From Oscillospiraceae bacterium (lineage in GTDB: Bacteria > Bacillota > Clostridia > Oscillospirales > Ruminococcaceae), in NCBI GenBank assembly GCA_017547525.1, contig JAFYPL010000033.1, forward strand, positions 124,001-188,000: a stretch of DNA of 64,000 bases, in the 5' to 3' direction. Position 1 is the stretch's first letter; every line of letters starts with the position of its first letter. Both the position numbers and the translations under genes were made by a program. Shown one piece after another: positions 54,236-61,326 of the stretch. The notes beneath the pieces were generated by a model. The model searched no databases, was not told where the DNA came from, and worked only from the letters and a program-made list of their open reading frames with translations.

Positions 54236-54264
54236 TTGACACTAACATAGTATGTTGATATAAT
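54236..54264 (+). promoter_or_regulatory. Strong sigma-A promoter of the repeat lipoprotein
   Basis: Perfect TTGACA (54236-54241) and perfect TATAAT (54259-54264) with 17-base spacing. The spacer itself holds a 13-base palindrome. Confidence 0.92.
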
Positions 54265-54297
54265 CATATGGAAATAGTATGATATCAAAATACTATG
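54244..54297 (+). promoter_or_regulatory. Candidate operator: palindromes of CATAGTATG type
   Basis: AACATAGTATGTT at 54244-54256 is a perfect palindrome about a central G between -35 and -10. Two further copies of the half-site ATAGTAT follow as an inverted repeat: ATAGTATG at 54274-54281 and ATACTATG at 54290-54297. Such placement is typical of a repressor site. Confidence 0.6.
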
Positions 54298-54321
54298 TTT
54301 ATATCTATGGAGGAAACTTAA

Positions 54322-55302
54322 ATGAAAAAAATTATTGCTCTGGCTCTTTCAGTAGTTATGGCAGTTTCTATGGTTGCTTGCGGTGGCGCAAAAACTGAAA
54401 CACATGAACTGAAAATGAGCCGTGTTCTGGGCGCAGCTCATGGCACAAAATGTTTCACAACTGTAACAGCAGTTGTTGAAGGCGACAAAGTTGTTGCAGC
54501 TTACATCGACGAATACCAGTTCATGTCTGGTGACGAACTGAAAAGCGTTCCAAACGCAGAAAACTATGTAGCTTCTCTGGCAGAAGGTGTAAAACTGGTT
54601 TCCAAACGTGCTGACACAGCAGTTTACAGCGCAAAAATGGCAGCAGCTGGTTCTACAGTAGCTATCGATGCTAACTATGATGCTATTCAGGCACACGTAG
54701 CAGGCAAAACAATCGCTGAACTGGAAACACTGGTAGCAGGCGAAGCAACAGCAGTAGTAGACGCAGTAGCAGGTGCTACACTGGTTGATGCAGCTGGTTA
54801 CATCGGTGCAGTTATTGATGCAGCTAAAGCAGCACAGACAGCTACAGCAGTTACATACGAAGGCTCTCTGGATGCTCTCGTACTGAAAACTACACTGGGC
54901 GCAGCTCATGGTACAAAATGCTTTGCTGAAACATCTGTTCTCACAGACGGTGAAAAAGTTGTTCTGGCTTACATCGACGAATATCAGTTCATGTCTGGTG
55001 ATGCTCTGGTAGGCGTACCAAACAGCGAAAACTTCACAGCTTCTCTGGCAGAAGGTGTAAAACTGGTTTCCAAACGTATGGATACAGCAGTTTACAGCGA
55101 AAAAATGGCAGCTGCTGGCTCTACAGTAGCTATCGATGCTAACTACGATGCTGTTCAGGCACACGTAGCAGGCAAAACAATTGCTGAACTGGAAACACTG
55201 GTAGCAGGTGAAGCAACAGCAGTAGTAGATGCAGTAGCAGGTGCTACACTGGTTGATACAGCTGGTTACATCGGTGTTATCATCGAAACAGCTAAAGCTT
55301 AA
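54322..55302 (+). CDS. Lipoprotein of two near-identical repeats (FMN-binding-like)
   Basis: A 326-residue secreted lipoprotein. The signal peptide ends AVSMVACGGAK (Cys20). Two repeats of about 140 residues, offset by exactly 156 codons, follow; each has LGAAHGTKCF, YIDEYQFMSGD, SLAEGVKLVSKR and, at the end, VDAVAGATLVD. The last resembles the SGAT motif of FMN-binding domains (RnfG/NqrC type), but the Ser and final Thr are replaced. A redox or ligand-binding role at the surface is a guess. GGAGGAAACTTAA precedes the ATG. Codon bias is extreme, suggesting high expression. Confidence 0.8.
   Translation: MKKIIALALSVVMAVSMVACGGAKTETHELKMSRVLGAAHGTKCFTTVTAVVEGDKVVAAYIDEYQFMSGDELKSVPNAENYVASLAEGVKLVSKRADTAVYSAKMAAAGSTVAIDANYDAIQAHVAGKTIAELETLVAGEATAVVDAVAGATLVDAAGYIGAVIDAAKAAQTATAVTYEGSLDALVLKTTLGAAHGTKCFAETSVLTDGEKVVLAYIDEYQFMSGDALVGVPNSENFTASLAEGVKLVSKRMDTAVYSEKMAAAGSTVAIDANYDAVQAHVAGKTIAELETLVAGEATAVVDAVAGATLVDTAGYIGVIIETAKA
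54409..55302 (+). repeat. Intragenic tandem duplication (period 468 bp)
   Basis: The two halves of the lipoprotein gene match at DNA level with an offset of 468 bases; the second half of each copy (for example from AACTATGATGCT at 54673 and AACTACGATGCT at 55141) is nearly identical, mostly differing at third positions. Confidence 0.88.
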
Positions 55303-55314
55303 TCAATAATAAAC

Positions 55315-55340
55315 AAGGCCGGTTTAACCGGCCTTTTATT
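55315..55340 (+). terminator. Rho-independent terminator
   Basis: AAGGCCGGTT and AACCGGCCTT form a 10-bp stem followed by TTATT. Confidence 0.9.
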
Positions 55341-55382
55341 ATTTTGTATATATGCTATAATAGTTGTAAAGGGGGCGGTATT

Positions 55383-56183
55383 ATGCTTTACAACGCAAAG
55401 AATGGTGTTATTCATGTAGATGACCATGATATGCACTATATCCGTTTTGGCACCGGCAAGAAAACAATGATTATGATACCTGGTGTAGGTGACGGCTTTA
55501 AAACTGTCAAAGGCACAGCACTGCCTTTTGCCTATGCATACCGCCGGTTTGCCCGTGATTTTACAGTTTATGTTTTCAGCCGCCGAGAAAACCTGCCGGC
55601 AGGATTCACCACACAGAATATGGCCGAAGATACAGCAAAAGCCATGGATATTCTGTCTATAAAATCTGCATCAATAGTAGGTGTGTCACAGGGCGGTATG
55701 ATAGCCATGCATCTGGCGGCAGATTACCCGGAGAAGATAGAAAAACTGGTACTGGCAGTGACAGCTGCCTGTGCAAACGAAACAATAGGAACTGTGGTGA
55801 CCAGCTGGATAGATATGGCACACAGGGATGAGTTTAAAAATATAATGATCGACAGCCGGGAAAAATCCTATACAGAAAAATATCTGAAGACATACCGAAT
55901 GGCATATCCGTTTATCCCTCTGATGAAACCGTCATCGCTGGACAGATTTATAATACAGGCGCAGTCCTGCCTGTCCCACGATGCTACAGGAAAACTGGGG
56001 CTCATCCGTTGTCCTGTGCTGGTGCTGGGCCGGGCAGAGGATAAAATCGTCACCGGTGATGCGTCACGCCATATAGCACGGTCAATACCGGGCAGTGTGC
56101 TGCACATATGGCCAGGATATAGTCACGGTGTATACGAAGAGGCTAAAGATTTTAACAGCAGAGTTCTGGATTTTCTTGAATAA
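55383..56183 (+). CDS. Alpha/beta hydrolase
   Basis: A 266-residue hydrolase. IIMIPGVGDG-like text near residue 30 forms the oxyanion loop, IVGVSQGGMIAMHLAADYPE (nucleophile elbow GVSQGG) carries the catalytic Ser at about residue 103, VLVLGRAEDKIVTGD the Asp and GYSHGVYEE the His. The substrate is unknown; esterase or lactonase are typical. I choose ATG 55383 with AAAGGGGGCGG upstream; an earlier ATG would start within the leader. A TATAAT lies near 55357. Confidence 0.85.
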   Translation: MLYNAKNGVIHVDDHDMHYIRFGTGKKTMIMIPGVGDGFKTVKGTALPFAYAYRRFARDFTVYVFSRRENLPAGFTTQNMAEDTAKAMDILSIKSASIVGVSQGGMIAMHLAADYPEKIEKLVLAVTAACANETIGTVVTSWIDMAHRDEFKNIMIDSREKSYTEKYLKTYRMAYPFIPLMKPSSLDRFIIQAQSCLSHDATGKLGLIRCPVLVLGRAEDKIVTGDASRHIARSIPGSVLHIWPGYSHGVYEEAKDFNSRVLDFLE

Positions 56184-56242
56184 TACAGGAATTTTTTATA
56201 AAAAACAGGCATAAAATGATTGTAAATAGTTCGAAAATCCGA

Positions 56243-56271
56243 TTGACTTTGTGTTGCTTTTTTGTTAAGAT
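56243..56271 (+). promoter_or_regulatory. Promoter of the second Mn2+ riboswitch
   Basis: TTGACT at 56243-56248 and TAAGAT at 56266-56271 with 17-base spacing, ahead of the riboswitch aptamer. Confidence 0.7.
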
Positions 56272-56285
56272 GTTTTCAATGAGAT

Positions 56286-56400
56286 AAAAGGGAGTAGCTA
56301 ACGCTATGCGTACACTGCGCGTCATTACGGCCTAAAGCCCGCGTTTTGTTTAAAAAGCAAGACTTTTACTGTTTAGTAAAGGCTTGCTTTATTTTTTTTT
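56286..56400 (+). promoter_or_regulatory. yybP-ykoY manganese riboswitch, second copy
   Basis: AAAGGGAGTAGCTAACG (56287 on) and CGTCATTACGGCC (56330 on) are the two conserved loop parts of the yybP-ykoY element. It ends in a terminator: AAGCAAGACTTTTACT and AGTAAAGGCTTGCTT, followed by ATTTTTTTTT (56355-56400). The gene after it is an ArsB/NhaD-type transporter, so that protein is likely induced by Mn2+. Confidence 0.85.
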
Positions 56401-56416
56401 CGTAAAAGGAGTAAAC

Positions 56417-57685
56417 ATGAAAACGATTGTTATAGCATTATTTGCATTGACATATGTTCTTATGCTTTCTGTGCCAAAATACCGTCACTTTACTGCACTG
56501 GCAGTAGCCGGTATTTATGTGGTTCTGGGTGTTGTTGCAGCGCCTGAAGCACTGGCTGCAGTAGACTGGAATGTTATACTGATGCTGGCAGGTACTATGG
56601 GTACCGTTCATCTGTGTATCGAATCACAGATGCCTGCTGCAGTAGCAGATATTCTGGTAAATAAACTGAAAAAAGTAAAACTTATTTTTGTTGCACTGGC
56701 TATTTTTTCCGGTGTTGTATCGGCGTTTATTGATAATGTTGCCACAGTGCTGATGGTAGCACCTATCGCACTGGCTATTGCTAAAAAGTTCAATATTTCA
56801 CCTGTACAGACAGTTCTCACTGTTGCGGTTTCTTCCAATCTGCAGGGGGCGGCTACACTGGTGGGCGATACTACAAGTATCCTGCTGGGTGGCTATGCAA
56901 ACATGGACTTCATGGACTTCTTCTTTATGGATGGCAAACTGGGTATGTTCTGGATTGTTCAGGCTGGTATGCTGGCCACAGTACCGGTACTGTTCTATAT
57001 TTTCCGTAAAGAAACACAGGTTATTGAACGTGGTGAAGTAACAAAAATTACAAATATATTTCCTACAGTTACTCTGTTGGCTACAGTTGCGTGCCTTATC
57101 GGTGCATCATTCATTCCTGAAAAACCACATATCACAAACGGTGTTATCTGCATGGTATTTTGTGTTATTACAATTGCACAGGAATATTGGGTTAACTGTG
57201 ATAAAAACAAAATCAAAGACACTGTTGCAAATATAGACTTCCAGACACTTATGCTGTTGTCCGGTCTGTTCATAATCATTCAGGGTATTACAAACGTTGG
57301 CCTTATCAATGATATTTCCAACCTGTTTGTTTCAATCAGCGGTGACGATGTGTTCCTTATTTACACAATTCTTGTATGGTTCTCTGTAATTGTATCCGCA
57401 TTTATAGATAATATCCCGTATGTAGCTACAATGCTGCCTGTTGTTTCAACCATTTCTGCTACAGTCGGTATTGATCCTACAGTTCTGTATTTCGGTCTGC
57501 TGGCTGGTGCTACACTGGGTGGTAACATTACACCTGTTGGTGCATCTGCAAATATTGCAGCCGGCGGTATCCTGCGAAGAGAAGGTTGCGAAGTATCCAC
57601 AAAAGAATTTATGAAAATTGGTGTACCATTTACATTGGTTGCCGTAATTACAGGTTACATTCTTATCTGGATGATTCACGCATAA
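56417..57685 (+). CDS. ArsB/NhaD-type ion transporter under Mn2+ riboswitch control
   Basis: A 422-residue transporter with about eleven membrane segments. VDWNVILMLAGTMGTVHLC, FIDNVATVLMVAPIALAIA and the inverted-repeat partner FIDNIPYVATMLPVVSTIS are the ion-transporter (IT) superfamily signatures; the NxA/TxxM motifs bind the substrate ion in relatives. ArsB exports arsenite and NhaD exports Na+, but the Mn2+ riboswitch points to Mn2+ or another divalent ion. AAAAGGAG lies 5 bases before ATG 56417, right behind the riboswitch terminator. Confidence 0.88.
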   Translation: MKTIVIALFALTYVLMLSVPKYRHFTALAVAGIYVVLGVVAAPEALAAVDWNVILMLAGTMGTVHLCIESQMPAAVADILVNKLKKVKLIFVALAIFSGVVSAFIDNVATVLMVAPIALAIAKKFNISPVQTVLTVAVSSNLQGAATLVGDTTSILLGGYANMDFMDFFFMDGKLGMFWIVQAGMLATVPVLFYIFRKETQVIERGEVTKITNIFPTVTLLATVACLIGASFIPEKPHITNGVICMVFCVITIAQEYWVNCDKNKIKDTVANIDFQTLMLLSGLFIIIQGITNVGLINDISNLFVSISGDDVFLIYTILVWFSVIVSAFIDNIPYVATMLPVVSTISATVGIDPTVLYFGLLAGATLGGNITPVGASANIAAGGILRREGCEVSTKEFMKIGVPFTLVAVITGYILIWMIHA

Positions 57686-57701
57686 TAAATTAAATAACAA
57701 A

Positions 57702-57735
57702 TCCCCCGGACAGATTACCGCCGGGGGCTTTTATT
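57702..57735 (+). terminator. Rho-independent terminator
   Basis: CCCCCGG and CCGGGGG pair around a 12-base loop, then CTTTTATT. Confidence 0.82.
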
Positions 57736-57802
57736 GTATGCGATAGGTTTAAATGGTATAATGAAAAAAGCTTGATAATCTCAGTTTAGGGGGAATATTG
57801 CA

Positions 57803-58600
57803 GTGCCTGTAATAAAAGGGTTGGAATGGACATTTGATACGGTAGCGTCCCTATATGAAAAATTACGTCCGGGATATGTTGATGAATTGTATGATAGAAT
57901 TTTTGATTATATTTTAATAAACGAAAACAGTAATGTACTTGAAATCGGCACCGGTGGGGGTCAGGCAACCACACCTGTACTGATGACAGGTTGCAGTTTA
58001 ACCGCTGTGGAACCCGGTGTGCAATTTTCAGAACTTTTAAAAGAAAAATTCATAGGGTTCCCCAAATTTTCGGTGATAACAGACAAGTTTGAAAATACAC
58101 AGCTGGGAAATAACAGTTTTGACCTGATATTTTCTGCATCTGCCTTTCATTGGATTCCGGAAAAAACTGGTTATGAAAAAGTATTTGATTTGCTGAAAAG
58201 CGGCGGGGTTTTTGTGAGGTTTGCTAATCACCCATACAGGGATAAGGGGCGTCTGGAATTATCAGCAGAGATAGATAAAATTTATGATCAATACTATTAT
58301 AAATTTCATAACAAAAAACGTACGGTATTAACTGAATATACAGAAGAACAGGCTAAAGACCGCGCATTTATTGCGGAGAAATATGGTTTTACAGATATTC
58401 GGTACGCTCTTTTTCATCGAGAAAGAGTTTTTACGGCAAAAGAGTATATACAGTTACTGGGAACATATTCAGACCATATCGTAATTGAAGAAACTGTCAG
58501 AAAAGTCTTTTTTCAGAAAATAGAGGAAACAATTAATAAATACGGAGGCACAATCACTGTCTACGACACAATAGACCTGCAATTAGCAAGAAAGCCGTAA
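57803..58600 (+). CDS. Class I SAM-dependent methyltransferase
   Basis: A 265-residue methyltransferase. NVLEIGTGGGQATTPVL is the SAM motif I at about residue 45-60, LTAVEPGVQFSELL motif II, and FDLIFSASAFHWIPE the catalytic-region motif of the methyltransferase-11 type. Target unknown. Start is GTG 57803 with TAGGGGGAA upstream. Codon use differs from neighbours: more TTA, ATA and TTT and fewer CTG and ACA, so it may be acquired. TATAAT lies near 57759. Confidence 0.85.
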   Translation: MPVIKGLEWTFDTVASLYEKLRPGYVDELYDRIFDYILINENSNVLEIGTGGGQATTPVLMTGCSLTAVEPGVQFSELLKEKFIGFPKFSVITDKFENTQLGNNSFDLIFSASAFHWIPEKTGYEKVFDLLKSGGVFVRFANHPYRDKGRLELSAEIDKIYDQYYYKFHNKKRTVLTEYTEEQAKDRAFIAEKYGFTDIRYALFHRERVFTAKEYIQLLGTYSDHIVIEETVRKVFFQKIEETINKYGGTITVYDTIDLQLARKP

Positions 58601-58628
58601 ATTTCAATACCAAAATACTGAATATAAA

Positions 58629-58661
58629 AATCCGACCGGTGGTTAAACACTGGCCGGATTA
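58629..58661. terminator. Bidirectional terminator
   Basis: AATCCGACCGGTG and CACTGGCCGGATT pair (two mismatches) between the convergent methyltransferase and M20 hydrolase genes, with T tails on both strands. Confidence 0.75.
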
Positions 58662-58673
58662 TTTTTATAATTT

Positions 58674-60110
58674 TTATTCAAGATCTGGCATAAATGCTGA
58701 GTCTGTAGGGCAGATATAGCCGTCAGGGCAGTTAAGTTTGTGTTCTGCTTTTGCTTTTGCAATAATTTCAGGGTTATCGATAGCTTTCAGTGCTGTCAGT
58801 GCCAGTACTTTAGCTGCGTTAACAGTGCCTTTGTGTGCATAGCTTACAGCACCCTGACCTGTCATCTGCCATGAATGGCTAGGTGTACCGATAACTATTG
58901 TAGCACCGTTGAACTGTGCTGTAGGTGCGCAGTAGCTAACATCGCCTACGTCAGTTGAACCAGGCATTGGTTTTTCTGGCATGTGTTTATATGGAGCAAT
59001 ATTTTTGTCCAGATATACACCTTCGTATTCACTGGCAGGAACATTGTTGTCTTTTGCCGCAAATTTGATAGCTGTTTCCAGTGCACCTTTGTCGATTGTA
59101 TCGTAGAATGCTTTAGCCATTGCCAGTTCTTCTTCTGTGTAGTCAGGGGTACCAACTTCGCAGAAAGCTTCATACATAAGGTTGCCCAGAGTTTCATTTG
59201 GAATATAGTCAGACAGACCATCCATATGGATGATTTCTACCTGTGTGCCAGTCATAAGTGCGGCGCCACGTGCAATATCATCTACTCTATCGGTGATTTC
59301 AAATGCAGTTTTTGCTTTAGGTGCACGTACAAAGTAATATGTGCAAGCATAATCCTGAACAACGTTTGGTGCTTTTCCGCCTGCATCAAGGTAGGAATAA
59401 TGAATTCTTGCTTCTGGGATGATATGTTCACGCAGGTAGTTTACACCTACGTTCATCAGTTCACATGCATCAAGAGCACTTCTGCCCAGATGAGGTGTAG
59501 CCGCAGCGTGGCTTGCTACGCCATGGAATTTGTATTTGATACTGATATTTGCCAGTGAACCTACACCTGTGATGTTGTTTGTATCACCAGGGTGCCATGT
59601 GATGCAAAGGTCCATATCATCAAACAGACCATCTCTGGCCATAAATACTTTACCACTGCCGTTTTCTTCACCAGGGCAGCCAAAGAAGTAAATCTGTGCA
59701 TCCACACCATTTTCTTCACAGTATTCCTTCAGCCCGATAGCAGCACCCAATGAGCCAGCACCAAGGCTGTTATGACCACAGCCATGACCAGGCTGGCCTT
59801 CTACACAACCATCAGCAGGCATTTTTTCTGCAACACCTTTTTTCTGGCTAAGTGCATCAAGTGCATCGTATTCAGCCAGAATACCAACTTTAGGTCCTTT
59901 TGTACCCCATTTGCAAACAAAGGCTGTAGGTATACCACTTACACCCATTTCTGTTTCAAAGCCAAATTCTTCGGCAGCTTTTGACAGTGCCCGTGCGGAT
60001 TTATATTCTTTGAAATATACTTCGGCTGCTTCCCATACTTCGTCATTTACTTTAGCGATTACATCTGCGATGCTGTCTACGGCATCAAACAGTTTTTTAT
60101 TATCAATCAT
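58674..60110 (-). CDS. M20 family amidohydrolase (AbgB-like)
   Basis: A 478-residue zinc hydrolase. GHGCGHNSLGAG (about 130) and PGEENGSGKVFMARDG are metal-site motifs, WHPGDTNNITGVGSLANIS starts the dimerisation lid, and TDVGDVSYCAPTAQF and GTPSHSWQMTGQG close the catalytic domain. This pattern matches p-aminobenzoyl-glutamate hydrolase subunit B and related aminoacylases. Substrate here is unknown. I choose ATG 60110, with AAGGAGAG 7 bases upstream; an earlier ATG at 60167 adds an unrelated tail. Single-gene unit. Confidence 0.9.
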   Translation of the reverse strand: MIDNKKLFDAVDSIADVIAKVNDEVWEAAEVYFKEYKSARALSKAAEEFGFETEMGVSGIPTAFVCKWGTKGPKVGILAEYDALDALSQKKGVAEKMPADGCVEGQPGHGCGHNSLGAGSLGAAIGLKEYCEENGVDAQIYFFGCPGEENGSGKVFMARDGLFDDMDLCITWHPGDTNNITGVGSLANISIKYKFHGVASHAAATPHLGRSALDACELMNVGVNYLREHIIPEARIHYSYLDAGGKAPNVVQDYACTYYFVRAPKAKTAFEITDRVDDIARGAALMTGTQVEIIHMDGLSDYIPNETLGNLMYEAFCEVGTPDYTEEELAMAKAFYDTIDKGALETAIKFAAKDNNVPASEYEGVYLDKNIAPYKHMPEKPMPGSTDVGDVSYCAPTAQFNGATIVIGTPSHSWQMTGQGAVSYAHKGTVNAAKVLALTALKAIDNPEIIAKAKAEHKLNCPDGYICPTDSAFMPDLE

Positions 60111-60210
60111 CTTTTCTCTCTCCTTGACTAATATATATACACAGTATACACCCGAATACCCATACAATCAAGATAAAAAATTCACAAAGTCAGAATATGT
60201 ATAAATTTAG

Positions 60211-60489
60211 TTATGCTTTTCGATTTCTTTTCTGACGGTATTTTTCTTTTGTGGCCATACCGCCACGGATGTGTCGTTCTTTTTTATTTGTTGACAATAC
60301 CTGAGATACCCGTGTGTATAAATGCGGATTTTCATATTTCAGCCTTACAGTCAGGTCTTTGTGACATGTGCTTTTGGATATACCAAAAACCGCTGCCGCT
60401 TTTCTTACTGTGGCTCCTGTTTCTACCACGTATCTTCCTATAATTACAGCCCTTTCTATACCATTATCAGTAAACAGTTTGTCCTGCAT
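60211..60489 (-). CDS. spoIIID: Sporulation transcriptional regulator SpoIIID
   Basis: A 92-residue DNA-binding protein that in Bacillus and Clostridium acts in the mother cell under SigE, switching genes towards the SigK stage. The helix-turn-helix is TVRKAAAVFGISKSTCHKDL at about residues 27-46; the basic tail KEKYRQKRNRK contacts DNA as well. The opening ERAVIIGRYVVETGATVR is near-invariant in the family. GAGGTAA lies before the ATG at 60489. It shows that the organism has the endospore programme. Confidence 0.96.
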   Translation of the reverse strand: MQDKLFTDNGIERAVIIGRYVVETGATVRKAAAVFGISKSTCHKDLTVRLKYENPHLYTRVSQVLSTNKKERHIRGGMATKEKYRQKRNRKA

Positions 60490-60518
60490 GACAATTACCT
60501 CACCATAGTTTTTCTAAT

Positions 60519-60546
60519 ATATATGGGGGTTATGTAAAATTTATGC
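60519..60546 (-). promoter_or_regulatory. Candidate SigE-type promoter of spoIIID
   Basis: On the minus strand GCATAAA (60540-60546) and CATATAT (60519-60525) are 14 bases apart, close to the SigE consensus (-35 like ATA, -10 CATACAnT). spoIIID is a SigE gene in Bacillus. Confidence 0.4.
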
Positions 60547-60653
60547 AAAATATGTGATATACAGGACGTAACGAGCCGTTTTTATTTGCAAGCCTTACAG
60601 CAAAACTGTATAATAAACTGTATAATCATAAAGATTTTAGCAGAGGTGTGCCT

Positions 60654-61322
60654 ATGAAAATATGGTGTATTGAAGATGATATAAATATAAATAACCTTGT
60701 AGTATATGCTATGAAGTCGGCGGATTACGAAGCCAGAGGTTTCACATCTTACAGCGAATTCAGTCAGGCAATTGAATATGAAAAACCGGACCTGATAATT
60801 CTGGATGTTATGCTACCGGATAAAGATGGCATGGATATACTTGCCGGTCTTAAAAGTGATCCTGTGACAAAATCGCTGCCGGTCATTATGCTGACGGCAA
60901 AAATTGCAGAAATAGACAAGGTACGTGCACTTGATATGGGTGCAGACGATTATGTATCCAAACCATTTGGTGTTATGGAACTGATCAGCAGAGTACGTGC
61001 TGTGCTGCGTCGTACTACACCACGCAACGAAGACGACGTGATACTGTGTCATGACGTTGTGGTTTTCCCTGCACAGCATAGGGTGGAAGCATGTGGCCAT
61101 CGGGTGGAGCTCACTCTGAAAGAATATAATCTGCTGTATCTTCTCCTGTCCAACAGAGGTCAGGTGTTTACCCGCAAACAGCTGATGGATAAAGTATGGG
61201 GAGATACATACGTAGGCGAAAGCCGTACCATAGATATGCATATCAAAACATTACGTCAGAAACTGGGTACAGGTGGCGATGTAATAAAAACTATCAGAGG
61301 AGTAGGCTACAAAGCCGAATAG
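60654..61322 (+). CDS. OmpR/PhoB-type response regulator
   Basis: A 222-residue response regulator. The receiver domain (1-118) opens IWCIEDDINI, has phospho-acceptor Asp51 in LIILDVMLPD, and Lys in SKPFGVMEL. The C-terminal winged helix (about 125-222) is of the OmpR/PhoB type: LTLKEYNLLYLLLSNRGQVF and DMHIKTLRQKLG. It controls transcription on phosphorylation by the kinase next door. I choose ATG 60654 with GAGGTG 5 bases before it; a GTG at 60648 overlaps the site. Confidence 0.93.
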   Translation: MKIWCIEDDININNLVVYAMKSADYEARGFTSYSEFSQAIEYEKPDLIILDVMLPDKDGMDILAGLKSDPVTKSLPVIMLTAKIAEIDKVRALDMGADDYVSKPFGVMELISRVRAVLRRTTPRNEDDVILCHDVVVFPAQHRVEACGHRVELTLKEYNLLYLLLSNRGQVFTRKQLMDKVWGDTYVGESRTIDMHIKTLRQKLGTGGDVIKTIRGVGYKAE

Positions 61323-61326
61323 ACAA

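Noticed and set aside
54349..55164. Open frame of 271 codons, very Cys-rich, on the minus strand
   Set aside because: It mirrors the repeat lipoprotein, whose GCA/ACA codons read as Cys on the other strand. No start signal.
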